A stretch of DNA of 14,073 nucleotides, taken from assembly GCA_964511405.1 (NCBI GenBank), contig CAZEFK010000188.1, positions 1-14,073 of the forward strand. Direction: 5' to 3'. The notes under the pieces were generated by a model that saw only the letters and a program-made list of their open reading frames with translations, was not told the DNA's origin and did no database searches. Shown one piece after another: positions 1 to 7,330 of this stretch. A program made the position numbers and the translations under genes. The first letter of the stretch is position 1; each line of letters begins with the position of its first letter. Source of the DNA: CAZEFK01 sp964511405 (GTDB lineage: Bacteria > Pseudomonadota > Alphaproteobacteria > Elsterales > Elsteraceae).

Positions 1-428
1 GGCTCGCCGAACTCCACGGGCTGGGCGTCGCGCACCAGAATCTGGGTGATCCGACCGGCGCGCGGGCTGGGCAGCGGATTCATCAGCTTCATCGCCTCGA
101 TGATCAGCAAGGTCTGGCCTTCGCGCACGGCGTCCCCGACCTTGACGAAGGCGGCCGCACCCGGCTCGGGCGCGACATAGACGGTCCCGACCATCGGCGC
201 GGTGACGGTCCCCGGATGCTCGGCCGGCGCCGATGCGGCGGCGGGGGCGACGGCAACCGCGGCCGGCGCGGCGGCGATCGGCCCCGTGACCACCGTCTGG
301 GCGGCGGCCTGGCGGACCACCCGCACCCGCACCGCCTGCGTGGCATATTCGATTTCGGTCAGGTTGGTCTCGTCGAGCAGGTCGGCCAAGCGGCGGACCA
401 GGTCGGCGTCGACGTCTTGCTTTGCCAT
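1..428 (-). CDS. accB: Biotin carboxyl carrier protein of acetyl-CoA carboxylase (AccB), 3' end cut by window edge
   Basis: Carries the biotin that shuttles CO2 from biotin carboxylase (AccC) to the carboxyltransferase in the first step of fatty acid synthesis; cytosolic. Seen: 142 codons from ATG at 428. An N-terminal helical segment (1-40) is followed by an Ala/Pro/Val-rich flexible linker (about 41-72) and then the biotinyl domain. The biotinylation motif EAMKLMN has its lysine at residue 114, preceded by VKVGDAVREGQTLLIIEAMK and followed by PSPRAGRI, all as in AccB. Only the last part of the domain is missing. The start has a strong GGAGG about 6 nt upstream. accC is expected just outside the left edge. 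In many alphaproteobacteria aroQ precedes accB; here a divergent small gene does. Identification is firm. Confidence 0.96.
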   Translation of the reverse strand, partial: MAKQDVDADLVRRLADLLDETNLTEIEYATQAVRVRVVRQAAAQTVVTGPIAAAPAAVAVAPAAASAPAEHPGTVTAPMVGTVYVAPEPGAAAFVKVGDAVREGQTLLIIEAMKLMNPLPSPRAGRITQILVRDAQPVEFGE

Positions 429-523
429 CACGCCTCCGGCGCGGGGTGGGCGGCTGCCCGCGGAACGGCGCGGTTTATAGCATGGCAGGGCAGGGGCGCA
501 ATCCGCGGGCGGCGGCATCGCAC

Positions 524-538
524 CCAATTTTCGATTGG
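524..538. promoter_or_regulatory. CCAAT-N5-ATTGG dyad, candidate second operator
   Basis: A 5-bp-arm inverted repeat (CCAAT TTTCG ATTGG) using the same half-sites as the perfect palindrome at 547-563. The four half-sites alternate CCAAT, ATTGG, CCAAT, ATTGG, which suggests paired binding of one regulator. The short arms alone would be weak evidence. Confidence 0.35.
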
Positions 539-546
539 CTAGAAAA

Positions 547-563
547 CCAATGTCGGACATTGG
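547..563. promoter_or_regulatory. Perfect 17-bp inverted repeat, candidate operator
   Basis: CCAATGTC-G-GACATTGG: 8-bp arms with a single central base, perfectly complementary. It lies in the accB/small-gene control region, 32 bp before the right-hand start. A second, shorter dyad CCAAT-N5-ATTGG sits just to the left (524-538). Size and symmetry fit a dimeric repressor or activator site; the binding protein is unknown. Confidence 0.5.
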
Positions 564-595
564 CGTTTATACCTTGCCCACCAAGGGAGGTCCCC

Positions 596-802
596 ATGCT
601 GTCACCCGACAATGTCGACCGCGCGGCACGCCATATGGTCGAGCGGATGGGCGAGGTGGCGCTGGCCGCGGCCGTGCTCCACGCGCAGATGGCGGCGGCG
701 GCGGGCGACCGGCGCCATTTGCAGGATTGGGCCCGCATCGCCGAAGCGGCGGCGGACCGGCTGCAGGCGCAAGTCCCGCCGGCGCAAGTCCCGTTGTCCT
801 AG
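596..802 (+). CDS. Small hypothetical protein, 68 aa
   Basis: I do not recognise this family. Seen: 68 residues starting MLSPDNVDRAARHMVERMG, rich in Ala, Arg and Gln, with no signal peptide or membrane segment. Residues 5-60 read as two or three amphipathic helices, suggesting a small helical protein. ATG at 596 is chosen because AAGGGAGG lies about 5 nt upstream. The end carries a 15-bp tandem duplication (GGCGCAAGTCCCG at 766-778 and 781-793) giving QVPPA-QVPLS, so the C-terminus is probably variable. The gene is divergent from accB and 20 bp upstream of another unknown gene on the same strand, probably one transcript. The good ribosome site and clean reading frame support a real gene; function unknown. 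Confidence 0.65.
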   Translation: MLSPDNVDRAARHMVERMGEVALAAAVLHAQMAAAAGDRRHLQDWARIAEAAADRLQAQVPPAQVPLS

Positions 803-822
803 GCGCATCCGGTGGGCCACGC

Positions 823-1284
823 ATGACCAGCAACGGCCGCAGCATCGCCGGGCGCCTGCGCCGGACCGTCGCCGAGGCGCTGCTGGCCGCGACCCGGCAC
901 TACACCGACGTGGCCACCACCATGGACACGCTGCGGGTCGACTGGTTGGGGCTGGATGCCTTCCTGGACCGTTACCGTCAGGCGAACCGCCCGGTCCCCG
1001 CGGACTGGCCGCTGCGCGACCGGCCCCGCTACCAGCTGTGCGACCTGATGGCCGAGCTGATCCTGTGGCTGCGCGAGCGGCCGGCCCTGATCGACCCGCC
1101 GCAGCCCCAGGATGCCGACCGGTTCCGCAATTTCGTGCTGGCCTATCTGGCCTGCGCCCTGTTCCCGGTCGTCGACCCGCGCCTGCTGATCGCCGTCGTG
1201 CTCGATCCTGTGCCGCAGCCGGCCCGGCTGCGGGCGCGCCTCTTGTCGCTGTCGCGGATGGCAGCCGGCGCGACTATCCACTGA
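823..1284 (+). CDS. Hypothetical protein, 153 aa
   Basis: Family not recognised. Seen: ATG at 823 with a modest GGTGGG 6 nt upstream; 153 residues beginning MTSNGRSIAGRLRRTVAEAL. Composition is helix-favouring with Leu, Arg and Trp (DWLGLDAFLDRYRQANRP; LCDLMAELILWLRERP). A hydrophobic stretch at about 116-133 (FVLAYLACALFPVVDPRLLIAV) is interrupted by Pro and Asp, so a membrane span is doubtful. No catalytic motif or signal peptide is seen. It follows the 68-aa gene by 20 bp, so the two are probably co-transcribed. Its last 11 bp overlap the 3' end of the convergent MarR gene. The alternative, that it is not a gene, is unlikely given length, position and protein-like composition. Confidence 0.65.
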   Translation: MTSNGRSIAGRLRRTVAEALLAATRHYTDVATTMDTLRVDWLGLDAFLDRYRQANRPVPADWPLRDRPRYQLCDLMAELILWLRERPALIDPPQPQDADRFRNFVLAYLACALFPVVDPRLLIAVVLDPVPQPARLRARLLSLSRMAAGATIH

Positions 1285-1759
1285 TCGCATCAGGTTCCAG
1301 GGCGGCGACGCTGGCCTCCAGCCGCTGCAGCAGGCGGTCGAGGTCGGCTCGGTCGGCGCTGGTGAGGGCCGCGAGCAACCGGCGCTCGGTGTCCTGCGCC
1401 AGCGGCACGATCCGGTCGTGATCGGCGCGGCCCTGAAGGGTCAGGCTCAGGACCCGGCGCCGGCGGTCCTCGGCGTCGATGCGCCGCGCCACCCGGCCCT
1501 GGGCGATCAGCCCGGCGATGGCGCGGCTGACGCGGACCTTGTCCATCGCCGTGCGCTGGCCGACCTCGGTCGCGGTCAGCGGCCCGAACCGGCCCAGCAC
1601 CGCCATGGTCCGCCATTCCGAGATGCTGAGGCCGAACTGCGCCTGATAACCGGCCGCGATCGCGGCGCTGATCCGGTTCGACAGCAGCGACAGCCGATAG
1701 GGCAGGAAGCGGTCGAGGTCGAGGCCGGGCAGGGTGGCCGCGCTTGCATTTGGTTTCAT
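1274..1759 (-). CDS. MarR-family transcriptional regulator, probable hppD regulator
   Basis: A 161-aa DNA-binding protein. Seen: N-terminal dimerisation helices (about 18-45: RFLPYRLSLLSNRISAAIAA), a winged helix-turn-helix at about 45-110 with recognition-helix region MDKVRVSRAIAGLIAQGRV (72-90), and the MarR wing signature DAEDRRRRVLSLT (95-107). The length is normal for MarR. The gene is divergent from hppD with only 73 bp between starts, so it is inferred to control hppD and itself, probably sensing an aromatic acid of tyrosine breakdown; the ligand is not visible in the sequence. The ATG at 1759 has no recognisable Shine-Dalgarno (the preceding bases are TAGTTACGG), and a possible -10 lies only 7 nt upstream, so the mRNA may be leaderless. 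Its 3' end overlaps the convergent 153-aa gene by 11 bp. Confidence 0.9.
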   Translation of the reverse strand: MKPNASAATLPGLDLDRFLPYRLSLLSNRISAAIAAGYQAQFGLSISEWRTMAVLGRFGPLTATEVGQRTAMDKVRVSRAIAGLIAQGRVARRIDAEDRRRRVLSLTLQGRADHDRIVPLAQDTERRLLAALTSADRADLDRLLQRLEASVAALEPDAISG

Positions 1760-1795
1760 CCGTAACTATCTAGCTGGAACGCCGGCGCGTGACCA
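1744..1795. promoter_or_regulatory. Overlapping divergent promoters and dyad of marR and hppD
   Basis: Rightward (hppD): TTGCAT (1744-1749), 17 bp, TATCTA (1767-1772). Leftward (marR): TGGTCA (complement of 1790-1795), 17 bp, TAGATA (complement of the same 1767-1772). The two promoters would therefore share their -10 bases. An imperfect dyad AACTA-TC-TAGCT (1764-1775) covers this shared -10, in an AT-rich patch, and is a natural MarR operator. The hexamers are weak matches to sigma-70 consensus (3-4 of 6), so this is a proposal resting on the coincidence of spacing and dyad. Confidence 0.4.
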
Positions 1796-1832
1796 GTGCC
1801 GGCCAGGGCAGTGCTGGAAGGGGAGGCGGACC

Positions 1833-2906
<1,074 letters not shown>

Positions 2907-2920
2907 GAGCGTCCGCCGGC

Positions 2921-2949
2921 CTTGACGGGCCGCGACGGCTTCCTACATC
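2921..2949 (+). promoter_or_regulatory. Candidate heat-shock sigma factor (RpoH) promoter for hsp20
   Basis: CTTGAC at 2921-2926 and CCTACAT at 2942-2948, 15 bp apart by these boundaries (16 bp between TTGACG and TACATC). This resembles the alphaproteobacterial RpoH pattern CTTGAC/CTTGAA with CYTATNT. Transcription would start near 2955 and give a leader of about 90 nt, which matches the thermometer structure found there. It begins 14 bp after the hppD stop. Confidence 0.5.
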
Positions 2950-2950
2950 G

Positions 2951-3043
2951 ATGGTCGGCCGGCTGCCCATTGCGGGGGCCGGCCCCGCTGGGCGCTGGAT
3001 GGTCCGGCGCCCTCACCCATGTTGCTCATTGGAGGATATGGCC
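2951..3043 (+). promoter_or_regulatory. ROSE-type RNA thermometer in the hsp20 leader
   Basis: Three successive hairpins. (1) GGCCGGC 2957-2963 with GCCGGCC 2978-2984. (2) A 9-bp stem, 2990-2998 with 3004-3012, loop ATGGT. (3) A weak terminal hairpin, 3017-3027 with 3032-3041, whose 3' arm contains the Shine-Dalgarno GGAGG (3031-3035). The anti-SD arm holds TTGCTC (3022-3027), the conserved U(U/C)GCU of ROSE elements, with unpaired G3024 and G-U pairs at 3021/3037 and 3023/3035. Known ROSE elements melt on heating and free the ribosome site of small heat-shock genes in alphaproteobacteria. Architecture, motif and downstream gene all agree; thermal behaviour is inferred. Confidence 0.78.
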
Positions 3044-3490
3044 ATGAGGACCGTCGATTTTGCTCCGCTGTCCCGGTCGACCATCGGGTTCGACCGGCTG
3101 TTCAATCTGCTCGAGGATTCGCTCCGTCTCGACGGCGCGGACAGCTACCCGCCCTACAACATCGCCAAGACCGGCGATGACTCCTACCGCATCGACCTGG
3201 CGGTCGCCGGGTTCGCCGCGGACGAGATCGCGATCACGGCGCAGCAGAACCTGCTGACCGTCTCCGGCCGCAAGGGCGACGCCGCGCCGGTCCAGTACCT
3301 GTTCCAGGGCATCGCCGCGCGCAGCTTCGAACGCCGGTTCAGCCTGGCCGACCACATCGAGGTCGTCGGCGCCAAGCTGGAGAACGGCTTGCTGTCGGTC
3401 GAGCTGGTGCGGGCGGTGCCGGAGGCGATGAAGCCACGGCAGATCCCGATCGGCGACGGCGCGAAGGCCATCGACCGCAAGGCGGCGTAA
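3044..3490 (+). CDS. Small heat-shock protein, Hsp20/IbpA family
   Basis: ATP-independent holdase chaperone that binds unfolding proteins as large oligomers in the cytosol. Seen: 148 aa. The N-terminus MRTVDFAPLSRSTIGFDRLFNLLED is the IbpA-type signature. The alpha-crystallin domain spans about 36-126, from YPPYNI through FERRFSLADHIEVVGAKLENGLLSVEL, including the family's G-L-L-x-V-E-L strand. The C-terminal IxI-type motif IPI (134-136) serves oligomer assembly. Start: ATG at 3044 is 8 nt after GGAGG, whereas the in-frame ATG at 3038 is only 2 nt away and sits in the thermometer stem. The leader has a probable RpoH promoter and a ROSE thermometer, so both transcription and translation should respond to heat. 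Its stop is 2 bp from the convergent glycosyltransferase stop. Confidence 0.96.
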   Translation: MRTVDFAPLSRSTIGFDRLFNLLEDSLRLDGADSYPPYNIAKTGDDSYRIDLAVAGFAADEIAITAQQNLLTVSGRKGDAAPVQYLFQGIAARSFERRFSLADHIEVVGAKLENGLLSVELVRAVPEAMKPRQIPIGDGAKAIDRKAA

Positions 3491-3492
3491 CG

Positions 3493-4554
3493 TCAGCTGC
3501 CGGCGAGCGCGCCGAGCGCGCTCGCCACGGCGGCCGCCACCGACGGCCAGTCGCCGGCTCGCGGCTGGCGGAACAGCCGCATCGCCGGATACCAGGGACT
3601 GTCGGTGCGGCCCAGCATCCAGCGCCAATCGGGATGGTGCGGCAGCAGCGTCCACACCGGCCGGCCGAGGGCGCCGGCCAGGTGGGCCGTCGCCGTGTCC
3701 ACCGAGATCAACAGGTCCAGCTGCGCCAGGATCGCCGCGGTATCGCGGAACGGACCGTCCGCATCGAGGGCCTCCGGACAGGCGATGCCGGACGCCGCCA
3801 GCACCCGATGTTCGTCCGGCGTTGGCCGATGCTGCAGGGCGATCAGCCGGATGCCGGGCAGCCGGGCGAGCGGCGCCAGCATCTCGAGATCGAGCGATCG
3901 GGCGGGATCGCCATCGGGTCCGGCGCGCCAGACCAGGCCCACGGCCCGCCGGCCGCTGCCGTCGGCCAGCCGCCCGCGCCAGGCCTGGATGCGGGCCGGT
4001 TCGGCGGCCAGGTAGGGCGGCGGCGGCAGCTGGTCCAGGCGGGCGCCGAAGAGCGCCGGCAGGCTCATGATGGTGGCGTGGCGATGGACCGCAGGGACGG
4101 TTTCGCCCGGCCCGAGCACGCGGCCGAAGCGGCCGGGCGAAGGCGCGAACAGCCAGGCGATGCCGGTCGGCAGGTCGGTTGCCACCTGGCCGGTCCGGGC
4201 GACCGCCATCGGCAGGAAGCGGGCGAACTGGAACAGGTCGCCAAAGCCGCCTTCCATGGTCAGCACCAGGGTTTGGGCGGGCAGGGGCTCGCCGCGCCAG
4301 GGCGGGATCGGCGGCCGGCGCCACGGCCAGTCCGGGATGTCGAAGCGCGCCTCGAAGTCGGGCCAGGCTTCGCCCAAGCGGCCGTGGAGAAGGTTGAGCT
4401 GGGCCCGGAGATAGCGGGCTGCGGCATGGCCGGGGTCGCTGCGGAGCAGCTGGCCCAGCCGGGCTTCGGCCTCGGCGTAGCGCCCGGCGCGCAGCAAGGC
4501 GCCGGGGTCGGCCGCGGTCACGGCCGACCGCCGCGGCGGAACTCTGGCCGCCAT
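3493..4554 (-). CDS. TPR protein with GT9-like (heptosyltransferase-fold) glycosyltransferase domain
   Basis: Probable sugar transferase of unknown acceptor, cytosolic or peripheral at the inner membrane. Seen: 353 aa. The N-terminus (about 16-70) has one to two TPR-like helical repeats (LLRAGRYAEAEARLGQLLRSDPGHAAA; GRLGEAWPDFEARF). Then PPWRGEPLPAQTLVLTMEGGFGDLFQFARFLP (about 84-115) matches the W-x-G-x-x-L ... E-x-G-x-G-D-x-x-Q-F-x-R-x-x-P pattern of TPR-linked GT9-like proteins. The second Rossmann half has VGLVWRAGPDGDPARSLDL (205-223) and the nucleotide-sugar signature SVDTATAHLAGALGRPVWTLLP (284-305). No sugar-biosynthesis genes are adjacent, so the substrate cannot be inferred. ATG at 4554 follows GGGAG by about 10 nt and lies 38 bp from the divergent RlpA-like gene. 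Family placement is good, function uncertain. Confidence 0.85.
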   Translation of the reverse strand: MAARVPPRRSAVTAADPGALLRAGRYAEAEARLGQLLRSDPGHAAARYLRAQLNLLHGRLGEAWPDFEARFDIPDWPWRRPPIPPWRGEPLPAQTLVLTMEGGFGDLFQFARFLPMAVARTGQVATDLPTGIAWLFAPSPGRFGRVLGPGETVPAVHRHATIMSLPALFGARLDQLPPPPYLAAEPARIQAWRGRLADGSGRRAVGLVWRAGPDGDPARSLDLEMLAPLARLPGIRLIALQHRPTPDEHRVLAASGIACPEALDADGPFRDTAAILAQLDLLISVDTATAHLAGALGRPVWTLLPHHPDWRWMLGRTDSPWYPAMRLFRQPRAGDWPSVAAAVASALGALAGS

Positions 4555-4592
4555 GCCGCCATTGCTCCCCGGCTGTCAAACGGGAGACCGCA

Positions 4593-5009
4593 ATGATGCG
4601 AGCGCTGGCGATCGTTCTGGCTCTGGGGGCGGTGGCATGGATGGGCGCGGCCCCGGCCGACGCCAAGCCGCGCCCGCCGGGGCCGCGCCAGCCGGGCCAC
4701 GCGCCCCATGCGGCGCAGGTCGGCAAGGCCTCGGTCTATTCCAAGCGGTTCACCGGCCGGCACACCGCCAGCGGCCAGCCTTTCGACCCGCGCCGGCCGA
4801 CCGCGGCCAGCCGGACGCTGCCGCTGGGCAGCACGGCGACGGTGACCAACCTCAACAACGGCAAATCGACCTCGGTCGAAGTCACCGACCGCGGGCCGAA
4901 CGTCCCCGGCCGCATCATCGACGTGTCGCCCAAGGCGGCCGAGGACCTGGAGATCGGCAAGGCCGGCACCGCGCCGGTCGAGGTCGAGCCGGTGACCGGC
5001 CGTCCATAG
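4593..5009 (+). CDS. Short secreted RlpA-like (double-psi beta-barrel) protein
   Basis: RlpA proteins act in the periplasm or outer membrane on peptidoglycan, some as septal lytic transglycosylases. Seen: 138 aa; signal peptide 1-24 (LAIVLALGAVAWMGAAPADA, cut before K25), no lipobox cysteine; a Pro/His-rich linker; then the RlpA barrel at about 43-133. Conserved blocks are GKASVYSKRFTGRHTASGQPFDP, TLPLGSTATVTNLNNGKS and VTDRGPNVPGRIIDVS. Asp99 corresponds to the catalytic Asp. The position usually Glu (TANGE) is Gln62, and the usual WYG is VYS, so lytic activity is doubtful. There is no C-terminal SPOR domain, so septal targeting by denuded glycan is not expected. Start ATG 4593 has GGGAG 6 nt upstream; ATG 4596 is the alternative. 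The gene is convergent with the DsbA-like gene, 20 bp apart. Confidence 0.88.
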   Translation: MMRALAIVLALGAVAWMGAAPADAKPRPPGPRQPGHAPHAAQVGKASVYSKRFTGRHTASGQPFDPRRPTAASRTLPLGSTATVTNLNNGKSTSVEVTDRGPNVPGRIIDVSPKAAEDLEIGKAGTAPVEVEPVTGRP

Positions 5010-5029
5010 CCCGGCGCCGCTGACCCCCC

Positions 5030-5833
5030 TCAATGGGCGCTGCGGGCGTCGGCGATCGCGGCCATCAGGGTCGAGCCGTCCACGGCACCGGGCAGCAACT
5101 TGGTGCCGACCACGAAGGCCGGCGTGCCCCGCACGTCGAGCGCCCGCGCCAGGTCCATGTTGCGTTGGAGCTTGTCGGTGACCGCGGCCGACTTCATGTC
5201 GGCCTTGAGCCGGTCGACGTCCAGGCCGACGGCGGCGGCGATCCGGAAGATCGCCGTGTCGTTCAGCTGGCCGGAATAGCTCATGAGGGCATCGTGGAAG
5301 GCGTCGTGCTTGCCTTGAGCGATGGCGGCGAGCGCCGCGGTCGAGGCCGTGACCGACTCGGGCCCGAGGATCGGGAAGTCCTTGAACACCAGGCGGGCAT
5401 GGCCGTCCTTGCGGACCGCATCATGGACCGCCTGCCAGGACTGCTTGCAGTAGGGGCAGCGATAGTCGAAGAACTCGACCACGGTGACGTCGCCGCTCGG
5501 CTGGCCGAAACTCGGATCGCTCGAATCGCCCTCCAGGTCGTGGCGGTGCGCGACGATGGCCTCGCTGGCCTTGGCCGCGGTGGCGGCCTGCTCCTTGGCG
5601 TCGAGCGCCTTGATCGCCTCGACCAGGATCTCGGGCTGGGTGCGCAGTAGGTCGATGACGACCCGGCGCACGGCTTCGGCCTGGTCCGGGCTCAAAGGAT
5701 CGATCTTGAGCGGCGCCGGGGTGCTCGCCGTTTGCGCGAGGGCCCCTGCCGAGCCCGTGATTGCCAGCATCACGCCAAGGGCAGCGCCCAGGGCAGCCGA
5801 GATGATCGGCCGGGCGGCGCGACCTGTGGTCAT
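5030..5833 (-). CDS. Periplasmic DsbA-family thiol:disulfide oxidoreductase (ScsC/BdbD-like)
   Basis: Thioredoxin-fold protein that forms or shuffles disulfides in exported proteins. Seen: 267 aa; signal peptide about 1-33 (IISAALGAALGVMLAITGSAGALA). An N-terminal helical extension (about 48-85, LSPDQAEAVRRVVIDLLRTQPEILVEAIKALDAKEQ) resembles the ScsC N-terminal (trimerisation) domain. The thioredoxin domain has the active site CPYC (126-129, FFDYRCPYCK) and a cis-proline loop GTP (236-238). The DsbA-type helical insertion lies between. ATG at 5833 overlaps the stop of the upstream M48 protease gene as ATGA, with AAGGAGG about 10 nt upstream; an in-frame upstream start at 5896 would lie inside that gene and break the signal peptide, so it is rejected. 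Translational coupling argues that it works with the protease. Oxidase versus isomerase role is open. Confidence 0.94.
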   Translation of the reverse strand: MTTGRAARPIISAALGAALGVMLAITGSAGALAQTASTPAPLKIDPLSPDQAEAVRRVVIDLLRTQPEILVEAIKALDAKEQAATAAKASEAIVAHRHDLEGDSSDPSFGQPSGDVTVVEFFDYRCPYCKQSWQAVHDAVRKDGHARLVFKDFPILGPESVTASTAALAAIAQGKHDAFHDALMSYSGQLNDTAIFRIAAAVGLDVDRLKADMKSAAVTDKLQRNMDLARALDVRGTPAFVVGTKLLPGAVDGSTLMAAIADARSAH

Positions 5834-7251
5834 GGCTTCTTGTCCTCCTTGCGTTCGCGCAGGGCCTGGCCCTCGATGTCTTGTGCCCGGAGCCATCCCG
5901 GCGAATTGGCCGGCAGCAGCCGCTCGGCCCGGCGGGCCTGGTCGCGGGCGTCGGCGGTCCGGCCATCCAACATCGCTTCCTGCGCCAGCGACAACGACGC
6001 CAGGCCCAGCTGGTTGTCGCGGCCGTACGCGATCGCCAGCTGGCGCCAGTACCGGGGCACGTCGGGCTCCTTCCGGGTCGCCTCCTGCAGGTTGGCGATC
6101 GCTTCCTTGAGCAGCGACGGATCGTTCAGCTCGATCAGCACCTGGGCCAGGTCGCCGTGGATCAGCGGCGCGCCTGGTGCCAGCGCCGCGGCCTTGCGAT
6201 AGGGCTCCAGCGCCTCGGCGACGCGGCTGTTCTCCAGCATCATCTGGCCCTTGAGCTCATAGAAATAGGGGTCGTTCGGCTCGTCCTTGATCAGGCCGTC
6301 GACCAGCGGCACCGCCGATTTCAGGTCGGGGATCCGGTAATAGGCGACGGCGCGGGCGTAGCGCGCCGCGATCGAGGTGTCGGTCGCGGGATACCGGGCC
6401 AGCACCGCACCAGGCGCATCCAGGAAGCCGCGCAGCTTGGCGACCATGCGCCGGTGCAGGGCGTTGAACTCGGGCGCCACCGGCACGCCACTGTATTTCG
6501 ACGTCTCGACATGGTGGCGCAGGAAGTCGATGCGCTCGGCGGTCAGGGGATGCGTCCGGATATAGGGATCCTGCCGCTCCGGCAGCAGGTATTCCTGGCC
6601 CTGCAGCAGCTCCATGAAGCGCAGGAAGCCCCGCGACGACTGCCCGATGGCATCGAGGAAGGTGACCCCGGCGGAATCGGCGGAGGCCTCCTGGGTGCGG
6701 CTGAACGCCAGGAAGCTGCGCTCGGCGAACGAGGTGCCGCCGAACGCGATCGCGCCCATGGCGTTGCCGCCGCCGCTGCGCGCGGTGGCGACCGCGGCCG
6801 CCGCGCCCAGCACATAGGACAGCAGCGACGTGATCATCGCCTGGTGCAGGGCCTCGGGGATGCGCGCCAGATGGCCGCCTGCCATGTGGCCGGTCTCATG
6901 GGCGATCACGCCCATGACCTCGCCGGCGTCCTCGGACTTGAGCAACAGGCCGGTGTAGATGAACAGGTTCTGGCCGCCGGCGACGAAGGCGTTGATCTGC
7001 GGGTCGTTGATCAGCACCACGCGCACGGAGTCGGGATTGAGCCCGGCCGCCTTCCACAGCGGCGTGGCGTAGGCGCGGATGGTCGATTCGATCTCGGTGT
7101 CGCGGATCACCGCGACAGGCGCGTCCTGTGCCTGGGCGGGCCGAGGCAGGGCGCTGATCGCCGTCAGCGCGGCCATCGCCCAAGCGGCCAGCCTGCGGCC
7201 GGGGCGCCCGGCGGCCGGCGGCCGGGGCGGTCGAGCGCGGGGGATGGACAA
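5830..7251 (-). CDS. M48 family zinc metalloprotease with C-terminal TPRs (BepA/YfgC-like)
   Basis: Periplasmic protease/chaperone for outer-membrane protein quality control. Seen: signal peptide with an Arg/Pro-rich n-region and cleavage near ALPRPAQAQ; zinc site HETGH at about 118-122 (VIAHETGHMAGGH); third ligand Glu at about 188 in TQEASAD; the BepA-type switch histidine at about 234 in RTHPLTAERI. A hydrophobic, Gly/Ala-rich loop lies between (about 140-173). Helical TPR repeats run from about 290 to 470. Length is close to BepA (about 485). Start: TTG at 7251 is 7 nt from AGAGG; the TTG at 7257 is only 1 nt from it, so the shorter form is preferred (473 aa). The gene is coupled by ATGA to the DsbA-like gene, fitting the known link between BepA and disulfide-dependent LptD assembly. 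It is divergent from the GGT-like gene. Confidence 0.94.
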   Translation of the reverse strand: MSIPRARPPRPPAAGRPGRRLAAWAMAALTAISALPRPAQAQDAPVAVIRDTEIESTIRAYATPLWKAAGLNPDSVRVVLINDPQINAFVAGGQNLFIYTGLLLKSEDAGEVMGVIAHETGHMAGGHLARIPEALHQAMITSLLSYVLGAAAAVATARSGGGNAMGAIAFGGTSFAERSFLAFSRTQEASADSAGVTFLDAIGQSSRGFLRFMELLQGQEYLLPERQDPYIRTHPLTAERIDFLRHHVETSKYSGVPVAPEFNALHRRMVAKLRGFLDAPGAVLARYPATDTSIAARYARAVAYYRIPDLKSAVPLVDGLIKDEPNDPYFYELKGQMMLENSRVAEALEPYRKAAALAPGAPLIHGDLAQVLIELNDPSLLKEAIANLQEATRKEPDVPRYWRQLAIAYGRDNQLGLASLSLAQEAMLDGRTADARDQARRAERLLPANSPGWLRAQDIEGQALRERKEDKKP

Positions 7252-7330
7252 CGGCAATCCTCTTCGGTCGGGCTTGTGATCGGCCGGGTTTCAGCTTAGC
7301 AACAAACCCTCCCTGGAGCAGCACAGCCCT

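Larger units (their letters stand above)
429..595. promoter_or_regulatory. Divergent intergenic control region between accB and the 68-aa gene
   Basis: A 167-bp gap between two divergent starts. Its right half (about 522-572) is clearly more AT-rich than the surroundings and holds four CCAAT/ATTGG boxes arranged as two dyads (listed separately), followed by a TTTATACC stretch at 566-573. Both genes have good Shine-Dalgarno sequences (GGAGG for accB, AAGGGAGG for the right gene). I could not settle on a convincing -35/-10 pair in either direction, so promoter positions are left open. Confidence 0.5.

Noticed and set aside
524..563. CCAAT boxes as a eukaryote-like promoter element
   Set aside because: The window is plainly bacterial; the dyad symmetry points to a prokaryotic repressor-type site instead.
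3026..4726. 566-codon leftward open frame spanning hsp20 and the glycosyltransferase in another frame
   Set aside because: The frame-shifted shadow of two clearly identified genes; Arg/Pro/Ala composition.
5881..7299. 472-codon rightward open frame antisense to the M48 protease
   Set aside because: Gln/Arg/Gly-rich with no family motif; the opposite strand encodes HETGH, a signal peptide and TPRs.
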